A stretch of DNA of 26,374 nucleotides. It comes from an uncultured Stenotrophomonas sp. (GTDB taxonomy: Bacteria > Pseudomonadota > Gammaproteobacteria > Xanthomonadales > Xanthomonadaceae). Under the pieces are notes generated by a model. It did not search any database and was not told where the DNA came from. It saw only the letters and a program-made list of their open reading frames with translations. Positions 1-7,560 of the stretch are shown here, piece after piece. The first letter of the stretch is position 1, and each line of letters starts with the position of its first letter. The position numbers and the translations under genes were made by a program. The stretch lies in assembly GCA_946223375.1 (NCBI GenBank), contig CAMICU010000028.1, positions 1 through 26,374 on the forward strand. The letters run 5' to 3'.

Positions 1-1
1 G

Positions 2-367
2 CTGGTGATGGTGATCGTCGGCGGCTACGAGACCTTCGTCTCGCGCCTGCGCCTGCAGGGCCACCCGGACCAGCCGGAGTGGCTGAGCCACGTCAACGCC
101 TCGGTGCTGAAGGTGAAACTGGCGATGGCGATCATCGGCATCTCCTCGATCCACCTGCTCAAGACCTTCATCGAGTCCAGCCAGGTCGGCCTGCCGCTGT
201 GCACCCGGGAGCTGGTCGCCGCGGGTGACCTGTGCACCAAGTTCACCAGCGATGGCGTGATGTGGCAGACCATCATCCACTGCGTGTTCATCCTCTCGGC
301 GATCGGCATCGCCTGGACCGACAAGCTGATGTCCAACGGCCACAGCAAGCCCGCCGCCAGCCACTGA
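2..367 (+). CDS. YqhA family (UPF0114) inner-membrane protein, 3' part
   Basis: The frame is open from the left edge of the window, so the true start lies outside; about 120 C-terminal residues are visible. The visible part begins with a hydrophobic stretch followed by GGYETFVSRL, which I recognise as the conserved core of the YqhA/UPF0114 family of small multi-pass membrane proteins. Two further hydrophobic segments follow (MAIIGISSIHLL and TIIHCVFILSAIGIAW), then a short polar tail ending NGHSKPAASH. Family members are about 160-180 residues, so roughly a third is missing. The function of the family is not established. A strong intrinsic terminator starts 10 bases after the stop, so this is the last gene of its transcript. 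Family assignment is fairly sure; role unknown. Confidence 0.85.
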   Translation: MVMVIVGGYETFVSRLRLQGHPDQPEWLSHVNASVLKVKLAMAIIGISSIHLLKTFIESSQVGLPLCTRELVAAGDLCTKFTSDGVMWQTIIHCVFILSAIGIAWTDKLMSNGHSKPAASH

Positions 368-377
368 GCCGGGCCCC

Positions 378-415
378 GATGGGCGTCACGCATAATGTGA
401 CGCCCATCATGTTTT
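378..415 (+). terminator. Rho-independent terminator of the YqhA-like gene
   Basis: A perfect 12-bp inverted repeat (378-389 with 397-408, arms GATGGGCGTCAC and GTGACGCCCATC) encloses a 7-base loop and is followed by a T run (412-415). It lies just after the stop at 367. Confidence 0.9.
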
Positions 416-456
416 CACCTGATCGACACATCCCCCCTGCGCAGCCCATCGCGGCG

Positions 457-471
457 ATGCTAGATTCGCCC
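457..471 (+). promoter_or_regulatory. Candidate extended -10 promoter of the TonB-domain lipoprotein gene
   Basis: The sequence ATGCTAGATTCGCCC contains an extended -10 (TGC-TAGATT) followed by a GC-rich discriminator. A nearly identical 15-mer (14 of 15 bases) stands at 24873-24887 before the gene at 24910. No convincing -35 is visible. A start near 473 would give a leader of about 90 bases. Prediction from sequence only. Confidence 0.45.
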
Positions 472-564
472 TTCGCTGTCGGTTGACGCGGCACTGGGAA
501 ATGCCGCGCCTACCCGCCCACCGGGCACGCACAGTCCACGTTCGTCGATTCAAGGGGATGTTTG

Positions 565-1569
565 ATGTCGTACGTCACGATCCAAGGCAAGGCGCGCCTG
601 CTCGCGCCCGTTCTGCTGCTGGCCACGCTGGCCGCCTGCTCCGGCAAGGATGAAACCACCGCACCCGCCGCCGACGCCGCGCCCACCGCGCAGGCACCGG
701 CCGCGCCGGCGGTCGCCGACAAGGTGCAGGGCATGGACACCACCCAGCTGCGCGACTCGGCCAGCACCGCACTGCGCGAGAACCGCATGTACGCTCCGGC
801 CGGCGACAACGCGATGGAGTACTACCTGGCCCTGCGTGACAAGCTGCCGGAAGACAGCACCATCAAGAACGCGCTGACCGACCTGCAGCCGTACACGCTG
901 ATCGCCGCCGAACAGGCCCTGGGCCGCGAGGACTTCACCGAAGCACAGCGCCTGATCGCGCTGGTCGAGAAGGTGGACCCGAGCGCCCCGGCGCTGCCGC
1001 GCCTGAAGCAGGGCGTGAGCAGCAGCATGCAGGTCGCCGAACGGCGCACCGTGGAAGAAGCCGACAAGGCCAAGAAGGACGCCGAGACCCGCGCCAAGCA
1101 GCAGGTCGAGCAGCAGCGCCTGGCCCAGCAGCAGGCCGCCGAAGCCTCCGCCGCCCAGCAGCTGGCCGCCCGCCAGGAAGCCGCACGCAAGGAGAGCGAG
1201 CGCATCGAGGCCGACCGCACCGCCGCCGCACGCCGTGAGGCCGAGCAGCGCAGCGCCGCCCAGGCGGCCGCGCAGCAGGCGGCGGCACCGCGGCCTGCGG
1301 CCGCCGCGGCCGCACCGTCGCTGCGTGCGGTGAGCACCCCGGCCCCGCGTTATCCGGCCGACGCGCTGCGTTCGGGTACCTCCGGTGAAGTGCTGGTCGA
1401 ACTGACCGTCGGCACCGACGGTTCGGTCACCGATGCCCGCATCCTGCGCGCCACCCCGGCCCGCGTGTTCGACCGCGAGGCGCTTTCGGCGGTCAAGCGC
1501 TGGAAGTTCGAGCCGATCGGCAGCCCGACCACCACCCGCCGCACGCTGGCGTTCGCACCGAACAAGTAA
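565..1569 (+). CDS. Lipoprotein with C-terminal TonB domain (energy transducer TonB family)
   Basis: A 334-residue protein. I start at ATG 565, 7 bases after an AAGGGG ribosome binding site at 552-557, rather than the TTG just upstream. Residues 10-25 form a lipoprotein signal ending in the lipobox LAAC with Cys25; the +2 residue is Ser, which usually permits outer-membrane sorting. An Ala/Pro-rich linker follows. Residues about 150-235 are a long Gln/Ala/Glu/Arg-rich helix, probably coiled coil. The last 85 residues contain the TonB C-terminal fold (APRYPADALRSGTSGEVLVE, then VKRWKFEP). Classical TonB has an uncleaved N-terminal membrane anchor and works with ExbBD; here the anchor is a lipobox and no exbB or exbD is nearby, so a role in energising receptors is doubtful. 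It stands alone between two terminators. Confidence 0.85.
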   Translation: MSYVTIQGKARLLAPVLLLATLAACSGKDETTAPAADAAPTAQAPAAPAVADKVQGMDTTQLRDSASTALRENRMYAPAGDNAMEYYLALRDKLPEDSTIKNALTDLQPYTLIAAEQALGREDFTEAQRLIALVEKVDPSAPALPRLKQGVSSSMQVAERRTVEEADKAKKDAETRAKQQVEQQRLAQQQAAEASAAQQLAARQEAARKESERIEADRTAAARREAEQRSAAQAAAQQAAAPRPAAAAAAPSLRAVSTPAPRYPADALRSGTSGEVLVELTVGTDGSVTDARILRATPARVFDREALSAVKRWKFEPIGSPTTTRRTLAFAPNK

Positions 1570-1593
1570 GCCCGCCGCCCGCTCCGGCAGACA

Positions 1594-1625
1594 CGCAGAG
1601 GCCCGGCACCGTCCGGGCCTCTGCG
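1594..1625 (+). terminator. Hairpin terminator after the TonB-domain gene
   Basis: A perfect 13-bp inverted repeat (1594-1606 CGCAGAGGCCCGG with 1613-1625) with a 6-base loop begins 24 bases after the stop at 1569. There is no T run, so it is either a weak intrinsic terminator or an mRNA 3'-end stabilising stem. Confidence 0.65.
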
Positions 1626-1824
1626 CATCCGCGTATCACGACCACCGCGGCAAGGCCGACGGCAGGCGTGATCAAGCCACCTGCGCGCCGACCGCAGGCG
1701 CCGGCCCTGCCCCTCCGGCAAAGCGCGACCGCACCGGTACGCCCGGCGATGACCCGGCCGCCGCCGGTCGACGCTGCCACGCCGCTGGCAAGCGGCCGTG
1801 CCGACGTCGCGCCTCCCGCCAGTA

Positions 1825-1858
1825 CGACGAAGGCCCGGATCGCTCCAGGCCTTCGTCG
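1825..1858 (-). terminator. Hairpin, likely end of the minus-strand operon
   Basis: An 11-bp perfect inverted repeat (CGACGAAGGCC at 1825-1835 with 1848-1858), with a 12-base loop, lies 55 bases beyond the stop of the ABC permease. No T run follows on the minus strand; the plus strand has a short TTT after it. Placement supports an operon end or a bidirectional terminator. Confidence 0.5.
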
Positions 1859-1912
1859 GTTTCATGCTCGGCGCCCCGCCATCGCGGGCGGTGCGCCGTG
1901 GCGACGGCCAGA

Positions 1913-3106
1913 TCAGCCGGAGATGGCCAGCCGCTCCTGGCGGTAACGCCACACCGCCACCAGCCACAGCAGCAGGGCCAGCACCGCCGATGCCGCCAGG
2001 TACACCCCCCATTGCTGTGCCGACGGCATCTCGCCGCGCGTCACCTTCACCAGCATCTGGTTCTGCGACAGGAACGGCACCGCGTACTGCCACAGCTGGG
2101 TGTCCTTCAGCGGGTAGGCCATCAGCGCGTAACCGGGCAGCATCGGCAGCAGCATCAGCCACACCATGTGGCTCTGCGCCTCCTTCATGCTCTTGGCACT
2201 GGCCGCCAGGCAGGTCAGCAGCGCGGTGCCGATCAGCACCAGCGGCAGCAGGATCACCAGCAGCTTGCCCATCGCCGCGAAGCTCACGTCCAGCGAGCGC
2301 GCCGCGCCGCTGCCGATGCTCGCGCTGAGCTTGAAGGACAGCAGGATCAGCAGCATCGAGGCCAGCCCCACCGCGACCGCCGCCAGCATCTTGCCGCTGA
2401 CCAGCGCACCGCGCGATGCCGGCGTTGCCAGCAGCGGCTCCAGCGACTGCCGCTCGCGCTCGCCGGCGGTGGTGTCCATGGCCAGGTGCGAACCGCCGAC
2501 GAAGGCGAACAGCATCAGCACCAGCGGCAGCACGATCGACAGGAAGATGCCGCGCTTGGCCTCGGCGGTGGCCAGGTCACGCAGGCCGACATTGACCGGG
2601 GCCGCCACCGCGGGGTTGACGCCGCGCGCCAGCAGCCGCAATGCGCCCACCGACTGCCCGTACTCGCCCAGGGTGTTGCGCACCCGCGCCACCTGCACGT
2701 CGCCGGTGCGGCGGGTGGTGTCGGCCACGATCTCCACCTTGGCCGGCTTGCCGGCATGCCAGTCGGCGGCGAAGTCCGGCGCGATCACCAGCGCCACGTC
2801 CTCCTGCTGGGCGCGGATGCGGCCCTCGTAGTCCTTCGGTGCCTCGGTGGCATTGATGCCGCGGCTGGCCAGGAAGGCGATCAGGTTCGGCGCCCGCTCC
2901 ATGCCCACCACCGACACGGTCATGTCCTTTTCCAGCTGCGTTTCCGCGCGCAGGTTGGTGAGCTTGTTCATGCCCAGGAACAGCAGCGGGTACAGCAGCG
3001 GCGCGGTCAGCAGGGTCAGCAGGAAGGTGCGGCGGTCGCGTGCGAAGTCGCGCAGCTCCTTGCGCATCACCGTCAGCATGGTGCCGAGGAATCCGGTCTT
3101 GTTCAT
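1913..3106 (-). CDS. ABC-2 type transporter permease, NatB-like
   Basis: A 397-residue integral membrane protein of the ABC-2/NatB type. It has a cytoplasmic start (VMRKELRDFARDRRTF), a first membrane helix at about residues 26-45, a large extracytoplasmic domain (about 50-180), then five hydrophobic helices near 188-206, 240-258, 285-306, 315-335 and 365-388. The motif SLEPLLATPASR between helices 2 and 3 is typical of this family. Its ATG overlaps the stop of the ATPase gene as ATGA (3103-3106), so the two are translationally coupled and form one exporter. NatAB exports sodium in Bacillus; the substrate here cannot be told from sequence. Confidence 0.88.
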   Translation of the reverse strand: MNKTGFLGTMLTVMRKELRDFARDRRTFLLTLLTAPLLYPLLFLGMNKLTNLRAETQLEKDMTVSVVGMERAPNLIAFLASRGINATEAPKDYEGRIRAQQEDVALVIAPDFAADWHAGKPAKVEIVADTTRRTGDVQVARVRNTLGEYGQSVGALRLLARGVNPAVAAPVNVGLRDLATAEAKRGIFLSIVLPLVLMLFAFVGGSHLAMDTTAGERERQSLEPLLATPASRGALVSGKMLAAVAVGLASMLLILLSFKLSASIGSGAARSLDVSFAAMGKLLVILLPLVLIGTALLTCLAASAKSMKEAQSHMVWLMLLPMLPGYALMAYPLKDTQLWQYAVPFLSQNQMLVKVTRGEMPSAQQWGVYLAASAVLALLLWLVAVWRYRQERLAISG

Positions 3107-3858
3107 GCGTGCAGGCCCTCCTCGCTGCCGATCAGTTTGACGAATGCATCTTCCAGGTTGGCCTCGTGCGCCTGTTCGCGCAGCTCGTCCGGCGTGCCCT
3201 GGGCCACCACGCGGCCGTGGGCGATGATGACGATGCGGTCACACAGCGCGGCCACCTCCTGCATGATGTGGCTGGAGAAGATCACGCAGCGGCCCTCCTC
3301 GCGCAGTTCGCGCAGGAAGCCACGCAGCCCGCGGGTGGTCATCACGTCCAGGCCGTTGGTCGGCTCGTCGAGGATCACGTTGCGCGGGTCGTGGATCAGC
3401 GCCCGGGCGATCGCGGTCTTGGTGCGCTGGCCCTGGCTGAAGCCCTCGGTGCTGCGGTCCAGGAAATCCTCCATCTGCAGCGCCGCGGCCAGGCGGGCGG
3501 TGCGCGCGGCGATGTCCACCGCGCTCATGCCATGCAGCTCGCCGAAGTAGTCGATGTTCTCGCGCGCGGTCAGGCGCTTGTACACGCCCCGCGCATCGGG
3601 CAGCACGCCAAGGCTGCGGCGCACCGCGTTCGGGTCCAGCGCCGGGTCCACCCCATCGACCAGCACGCGGCCGCTCTCGGGGGTCATCAGCGTGTACAGC
3701 ATGCGCAGCGTGGTGGTCTTGCCGGCGCCATTGGGGCCGAGCAGGCCGGTGATCTGTCCATCGTGGGCGGTGAAGCCGACGTCATCCACGGCGATCACCG
3801 GGGTCTTGTCCTTGCCCCTGCCGGGGAAGGTCTTGCGAAGTCGTTCTGCAACGATCAT
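3103..3858 (-). CDS. ABC transporter ATP-binding protein, NatA-like
   Basis: A 251-residue ABC ATPase that powers the permease encoded next to it. Walker A is GPNGAGKTT (41-49), the signature is the slightly unusual FSQGQ (140-144), Walker B is VILDEP (161-166), the D-loop GLD follows, and the switch His is His197. This signature and the order ATPase-permease match NatA-type exporters. The start is ATG 3858, 30 bases after the stop of the upstream hydrolase gene at 3889, with a 4-base overlap into the permease gene; all three are probably cotranscribed. No substrate-binding protein is present, so export is the likely direction. Confidence 0.92.
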   Translation of the reverse strand: MIVAERLRKTFPGRGKDKTPVIAVDDVGFTAHDGQITGLLGPNGAGKTTTLRMLYTLMTPESGRVLVDGVDPALDPNAVRRSLGVLPDARGVYKRLTARENIDYFGELHGMSAVDIAARTARLAAALQMEDFLDRSTEGFSQGQRTKTAIARALIHDPRNVILDEPTNGLDVMTTRGLRGFLRELREEGRCVIFSSHIMQEVAALCDRIVIIAHGRVVAQGTPDELREQAHEANLEDAFVKLIGSEEGLHA

Positions 3859-3888
3859 TTCAGCGGTTTCCTTGGCAATGCGATGACG

Positions 3889-5427
3889 TCACGGTTCCCA
3901 GCCATTGAAGCTGGTGAACGGCGGCACATAGTTGAGCTTCTGCAGGCAGGCGCCATCGAGCGGCTTGGCGTCGGCCTTCTCCACGAACTGGGCGAACAGC
4001 TTGGGCATGCAGCCGGCACCGACCACCGCATGGCCCTGGCCACGCAGCACGAACAGGCGGCCGTTGGGCAGGTGCTTGACCACCTCCTCGCCGTAGCGCG
4101 GCGGCGTCACCGGGTCGAACTCACCGGCCAGCACCAGCGCCGGCACCGGGGTTGCCAGCGGCTGGTGGAAGTCCGCCGGCGCGTTGCCCTTCGGCCACGC
4201 CCTGCACATCGCCGCCAGGCTTTCGGCCATCTGCTTGCCGAGCACGGTGCCCTCGTCGGTGCCGTTGGCGACCATGCCTTCGCTGTCCTCGCTGCACACC
4301 ACCGACAGCTGCATGCCCATGGCCATGCTGTCCTGCATGTCTCCGGTCAGCATCTGCGCCAGCGCCATCAGGTTCTCGTAGCGGCCGGCACCGGCCTCGT
4401 GGATCAGCTTGGGCAGCAGCGCGCCGGCCGCCGGCATGTAGGCGTACATGCGCACCAGCCCGGCCACCGTCTCGGCGGTGAGCTGGCCCTGACGCTGCTC
4501 GCCGCTGGCCGCATCGCGGTAGCTGACCGTGACCGGCTGCGCGCGCAGGCGGGCCAGCAGGCTGTCCAGCTCGGCACGCGGGTCACCCAGCTTGTCCTTG
4601 CAGGAGGGCACCTTGGCGCACTGCGCGAACTGCAGCGCCAGCGCATCGTCCAGGTTGCGGGCGAAGATGTTGCCCAGCTGCAGGCTGTTGGGCACCGGCG
4701 AATCCAGCACGATGCTGCGGGTCTGCTGCGGGTGGCGCATGGCGTACTGCTGTGCCACGCGGGTGCCGTAGCTGACCCCGTACAGGTTGACCTGCGCCGC
4801 GCCGATGGCCGCGCGCACCGCGTCCAGGTCGGCCACCGCGTCGGTGGTCGTGTAGTGGCGCAGGTCGGCCTTGCTCGCCAATTCCGCCGCACAGCGGGCG
4901 GCGCTGGCCTCGTAGCCGGCCGGGCTCATGTCCTGGTCCGGCGCGGCCGCGCAGGCGAGCAGGTTCGACTTGCCGGTGCCGCGCTGGTCGACCAGGATCA
5001 CGTTGCGGTGCTTGCGCAGTTCGTCGAAGGCCGGCGTCATCTGCTGGAAGCTCTCCACCGCCGACTGGCCCGGGCCACCGGCCAGGAAGAACAGCGGATC
5101 CGGCTGCAGGTCGACCTCCTTCTCCGGCGCCAGCCAGGCGATGTTGAGGGCCAGTTTGCGCCCCTGCGGGTTGGCGCGGTCCTCGGGCACCTCGAAGGTC
5201 GTGCACTGCGCCTCCAGGCTGCTCTTGCCGAAGGGTGAGCTCAGGCTGCACGGCTGGAAGCGGAGCTCGCCCAGCGCCAGGGCCTTGACCGGCGTGCTCG
5301 CCGCCGCGGCCGTGGCGGCATCGGCAGCCGCCTTGCCGGCGTCGTCCGGTGACCGCGTCAGGCGGTAGCCGACGATGCCGGCGATGACCGCCAGGGCCAG
5401 GATGGTTTGGGTCTTGCGGGACATCAT
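3889..5427 (-). CDS. Alpha/beta-hydrolase, tripeptidyl/prolyl aminopeptidase type, signal-anchored
   Basis: A 512-residue serine hydrolase. I start at ATG 5427, about 8 bases after a G-rich site (TGGGGG); a GTG at 5442 is in frame but less likely. Residues 6-22 form a hydrophobic N-terminal segment (signal peptide or anchor), followed by an Ala-rich linker. The catalytic parts are all visible: oxyanion-hole loop AGGPG (116-120), DQRGTGKS (147-154), nucleophile elbow GVSYG with Ser219, Asp438 in EFDPVTPP and His466 in GQGHAVVG. The C-terminal part has the TAP-like arrangement of tripeptidyl aminopeptidases. It probably trims short peptides in the periplasm. It sits between the XRE regulator and a NatAB-like exporter in the same direction; whether it acts on the exported substrate is speculation. 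Confidence 0.88.
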   Translation of the reverse strand: MMSRKTQTILALAVIAGIVGYRLTRSPDDAGKAAADAATAAAASTPVKALALGELRFQPCSLSSPFGKSSLEAQCTTFEVPEDRANPQGRKLALNIAWLAPEKEVDLQPDPLFFLAGGPGQSAVESFQQMTPAFDELRKHRNVILVDQRGTGKSNLLACAAAPDQDMSPAGYEASAARCAAELASKADLRHYTTTDAVADLDAVRAAIGAAQVNLYGVSYGTRVAQQYAMRHPQQTRSIVLDSPVPNSLQLGNIFARNLDDALALQFAQCAKVPSCKDKLGDPRAELDSLLARLRAQPVTVSYRDAASGEQRQGQLTAETVAGLVRMYAYMPAAGALLPKLIHEAGAGRYENLMALAQMLTGDMQDSMAMGMQLSVVCSEDSEGMVANGTDEGTVLGKQMAESLAAMCRAWPKGNAPADFHQPLATPVPALVLAGEFDPVTPPRYGEEVVKHLPNGRLFVLRGQGHAVVGAGCMPKLFAQFVEKADAKPLDGACLQKLNYVPPFTSFNGWEP

Positions 5428-5499
5428 CGGAACAGCCCCCACTGGTGATTGAAAGAAACAGACAACGGTTCTGCCAGTACCCGGACGCGGCCGGGCCGG

Positions 5500-5697
5500 C
5501 TATGTGACATCCGGGAAGAAAATCTCCTCGATCCGCGCCGCGAACAGGCGTGCGATGCGGAACGCCAGCGGCAGGCTGGGATCGTACTTCCCCGTTTCCA
5601 GCGCATTGACCGTCTGCCGGGATACATCCAGGCGTTCGGCCAACTCCCCCTGCGACCAGCCCCGGGCCTCGCGCAGCTCACGCAGACGGTTGTCCAT
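5500..5697 (-). CDS. XRE-family (Cro/CI, YozG-like) transcriptional regulator
   Basis: A 65-residue protein consisting almost only of a helix-turn-helix. WSQGELAERLDVSRQTVNALETGKYDPSL (about 14-42, split here as WSQGELAERLDVSRQTV and NALETGKYDPSL) is the canonical Cro/CI fold, followed by LAFRIARLF and an acidic end FFPDV. This is the short YozG-like class, often paired with a small membrane protein gene. The start is ATG 5697, 9 bases after the stop of the membrane protein gene, so the pair is coupled. A likely operator is the pair of mirror-image boxes at 6406-6423 and 6449-6466 upstream of the operon. Class assignment is firm; target inferred. Confidence 0.92.
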   Translation of the reverse strand: MDNRLRELREARGWSQGELAERLDVSRQTVNALETGKYDPSLPLAFRIARLFAARIEEIFFPDVT

Positions 5698-5706
5698 CCG
5701 CCGCGC

Positions 5707-6291
5707 TCAGCTATAACGCCGCACGACCACGGCCTTGGCCAGGCCGTACGCCAGGCAGACCAGCGGAAACACCCAGATCATCGCCACGTTGGACGGGACA
5801 TCGATGACCTTGGCCGACTGCAGGAATCCCCCCGTCAGATATACCAGCGATACGAACGCGGTGGCGAAACTGACCGCTTCCAGCTCGATGCGCTGCTGCA
5901 GTTCGTCGACGTCGCGGATGTAGCGGACCATCGCGCGCAGCACCAGCATGATCGGCGGCACCGGCAACAGCGCGATCAGGGCGCGCAGCAGCGTGTGCTC
6001 GACCACCTGCAGCAGCCCGATCGACAGCACCAGCAGCGCCGCATAGGCGGCCATCGCCCACATCACCTCACGGGTGTAACGCTTGCGCAGGGTCGGCGAG
6101 GCGGCCTCGCAGCCGTCCGGCATCAGCCGCCGCAGCAGCGCGGCGAGGGCCAGTCCCAGCCCGACTCCGACCAGCACCCCGGCAAGCCGGCCACTGCCGG
6201 TGAACGGCGCCAGGGCCAGCAGCACACCGCCCAGCGCGGCCAGCACACCGGCGGCGGCCAGCAACCACAGCGACTGCAGGGCGCGGCTCAT
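5707..6291 (-). CDS. Six-helix membrane protein paired with the XRE regulator
   Basis: I do not recognise a named family. The product is 194 residues with six hydrophobic segments at about 8-30, 36-56, 76-97, 100-122, 138-158 and 167-190. A charged cytoplasmic loop lies near 58-74 (RRLMPDG to KRYTREV) and an acidic/basic loop near 123-138 (RYIRDVDELQQRIELEA). The open frame extends further upstream, but I start at ATG 6291, which has a good site (GGGGGA) 5 bases before it and begins right at a signal-anchor-like sequence. It is the first gene of the putative operon with the XRE regulator. Short XRE regulators with membrane partners are a common bacterial pair; the partner could sense membrane state or control the regulator, but nothing here proves that. 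Confidence 0.8.
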   Translation of the reverse strand: MSRALQSLWLLAAAGVLAALGGVLLALAPFTGSGRLAGVLVGVGLGLALAALLRRLMPDGCEAASPTLRKRYTREVMWAMAAYAALLVLSIGLLQVVEHTLLRALIALLPVPPIMLVLRAMVRYIRDVDELQQRIELEAVSFATAFVSLVYLTGGFLQSAKVIDVPSNVAMIWVFPLVCLAYGLAKAVVVRRYS

Positions 6292-6405
6292 GCACGTCCC
6301 CCGCGAGCGATGCCGCGGCGGCGCATGGGGGCGGCCGGACGGCGGCCGGGCCCTGCCGGCACGGCAGGCGCGGAACGATGCGGGGGGATGTGCATGATCG
6401 AGCCC

Positions 6406-6423
6406 TGTAAAGGATGCTTGACA
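6406..6423. promoter_or_regulatory. Operator-like box 1 (candidate XRE site)
   Basis: TGTAAAGGATGCTTGACA is an imperfect dyad (7-bp arms, 4-bp spacer). The second box at 6449-6466 is its mirror image at 16 of 18 positions; box centres are 43 bp apart, about four helical turns. On the minus strand this box would overlap the predicted transcription start. Confidence 0.6.
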
Positions 6424-6424
6424 C

Positions 6425-6454
6425 ATCCTGCAGCGGCCAACCTGCGCCTGTCAA
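6425..6454 (-). promoter_or_regulatory. Candidate promoter of the membrane protein-XRE-peptidase-ABC operon
   Basis: Minus-strand reading gives a consensus -35 TTGACA (6454-6449), an 18-base spacer and a poor -10 CAGGAT (6430-6425). The -35 lies inside operator-like box 2 and the start would fall inside box 1, the layout expected for repression by the operon's own XRE protein. The -10 is weak, so confidence is moderate. Leader would be about 125 bases. Confidence 0.4.
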
Positions 6455-6466
6455 GCACGCTTTACA
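6449..6466. promoter_or_regulatory. Operator-like box 2 (candidate XRE site)
   Basis: TGTCAAGCACGCTTTACA; its reverse complement matches box 1 (6406-6423) at 16 of 18 positions. It contains the consensus -35 TTGACA on the minus strand. Confidence 0.6.
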
Positions 6467-6533
6467 TGCCCCGCTGCCGCGGCAAGGCCCTGCCACTGCC
6501 AGCCTCGAGCCGGGTGCCTTATCGGGGCCGGCG

Positions 6534-7220
6534 CTAGGTCGTCTGCGGCAACCGGTAGGGCGTCAGTCCCGGATCGGCGGCGACCAGCCCGGACTCGATG
6601 CCGTAGCGCAGCAGGTCCACGTCACGCCGCACTCCCAGCTTGAGCATCGCCGCGCTCTTCTGCGTGCTGATGGTCTTCTTGCTGCGGTTGAGCCGTGCCG
6701 CGATCTCGTTGACGGTCAGGCCGGACACATACAGGCGCACCACCTCCAGCTCGCGCGAGGTCAGCGAATGGATCTCCGGGCCGCTACTGCTCAGCGTATC
6801 GACGATCCCGGTGATCGTCGGCGACAGGTAGCGGCCGTTGGCGAAGGCGACGTGCACCGCCGGCAGCAGATGGCTCATCGAGTCGGACTTGCTCAGGATG
6901 CAGGTGATGCCCAGCTTCAGCAGCGAATGCACCACGCCGGGATTCTCCAGCATGGTCAGCACGACGATGCGCAGCGCCGGGTACCGCTGGCGGATCAGCC
7001 GGAACAGCGTGGCGCCATCGCCATAGCGTCCACCCGGCATCGAATAGTCGGTGACCAGCACATCGCAGGTGCCCTTGCCGAGCACGTCCATCAGCTCGGT
7101 GGAATTGCGCGCGGCCGCCAGGATGGAGGCCACCCCGCCGGTGGTCAGCGCGTGCTGTATGCCGGTGCGGACAGCGGCATGGTCGTCCGCGACGACGACG
7201 CGGAGGCAGAGTGGTTTCAT
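6534..7220 (-). CDS. RcsB-like response regulator (NarL/FixJ family), copy 1
   Basis: A 228-residue two-domain response regulator. Receiver: acidic pair Asp12-Asp13 (VVVADDH), phospho-acceptor Asp58 (VLVTDYSMP), Thr89 (VVLTM) and Lys111 (CILSKSD). The C-terminal LuxR-type helix-turn-helix spans about 153-208 (LTSRELEVVRLYVSG, NRSKKTISTQKSAAMLKLG). The recognition-helix region closely resembles enterobacterial RcsB (RSIKTISSQK). I start at ATG 7220, where the receiver begins; the open frame runs further upstream but that stretch is not domain-like, and no strong ribosome site is visible. It lies downstream of the fimbrial operon on the same strand and probably controls fimbrial genes, with phosphate supplied by the hybrid kinase at 14525. 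Confidence 0.9.
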   Translation of the reverse strand: MKPLCLRVVVADDHAAVRTGIQHALTTGGVASILAAARNSTELMDVLGKGTCDVLVTDYSMPGGRYGDGATLFRLIRQRYPALRIVVLTMLENPGVVHSLLKLGITCILSKSDSMSHLLPAVHVAFANGRYLSPTITGIVDTLSSSGPEIHSLTSRELEVVRLYVSGLTVNEIAARLNRSKKTISTQKSAAMLKLGVRRDVDLLRYGIESGLVAADPGLTPYRLPQTT

Positions 7221-7560
7221 TTTCTGGGCGGGCACATGGGTGGGGGAGACGGACGGGCGGCGGAGGATGGCGGGAACCCCGCCGCTCCCCGGCCGGCGCG
7301 GCGCCCATGGCCGGCAACGGCATGAACGCACGCAGCGACTGTATTGCGTGGGTGCACGCGGGGTAATCAGACCAAGCCGCAATACCGCGATCCCCCACAT
7401 CGGAAAAGTCCGAGTTTCCGCGCCGCCGGTTCGCCGCCACACGACGCGCCGCGACCGATCCGGCGGCGCGTAAATTCAGCCCGGCCCGATGGTGGTGGCC
7501 AGCGCCGGTCACTAGCGTAGGGCGGGGCCATCGCTGCCGGCGCAGCCCGCACCTGGCGGC
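7221..7560. other. Intergenic region between RR copy 1 and the small plus-strand ORF
   Basis: These 340 bases separate the divergent starts at 7220 (minus) and 7561 (plus), so they should hold both promoters. I see one 6-bp inverted repeat, CGGAAA (7401-7406) with TTTCCG (7415-7420), 8-base spacer, in the least GC-rich part. No clear -35/-10 pair was found on either strand, and no gene. Confidence 0.5.

Larger units (their letters stand above)
1570..1912. other. Convergent intergenic region with two hairpins, no gene seen
   Basis: These 343 bases separate two convergent genes. They hold the 13-bp hairpin at 1594-1625 and an 11-bp hairpin at 1825-1858. Between them (about 1626-1824) I see no credible gene: the open frames there are Arg/Pro-rich shadows without ribosome binding sites. 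Confidence 0.6.

Noticed and set aside
1433..3550. Very long plus-strand open frame (705 codons) across the ABC genes
   Set aside because: Its product is a low-complexity Gln/His/Arg/Ala sequence, the antisense shadow of the well-supported permease and ATPase genes. The same applies to 3040-5238, 8610-9959 and 9960-11798.
6418..6446. Plus-strand promoter using TTGACA at 6418-6423
   Set aside because: No -10-like sequence at the right distance and no plus-strand gene follows.
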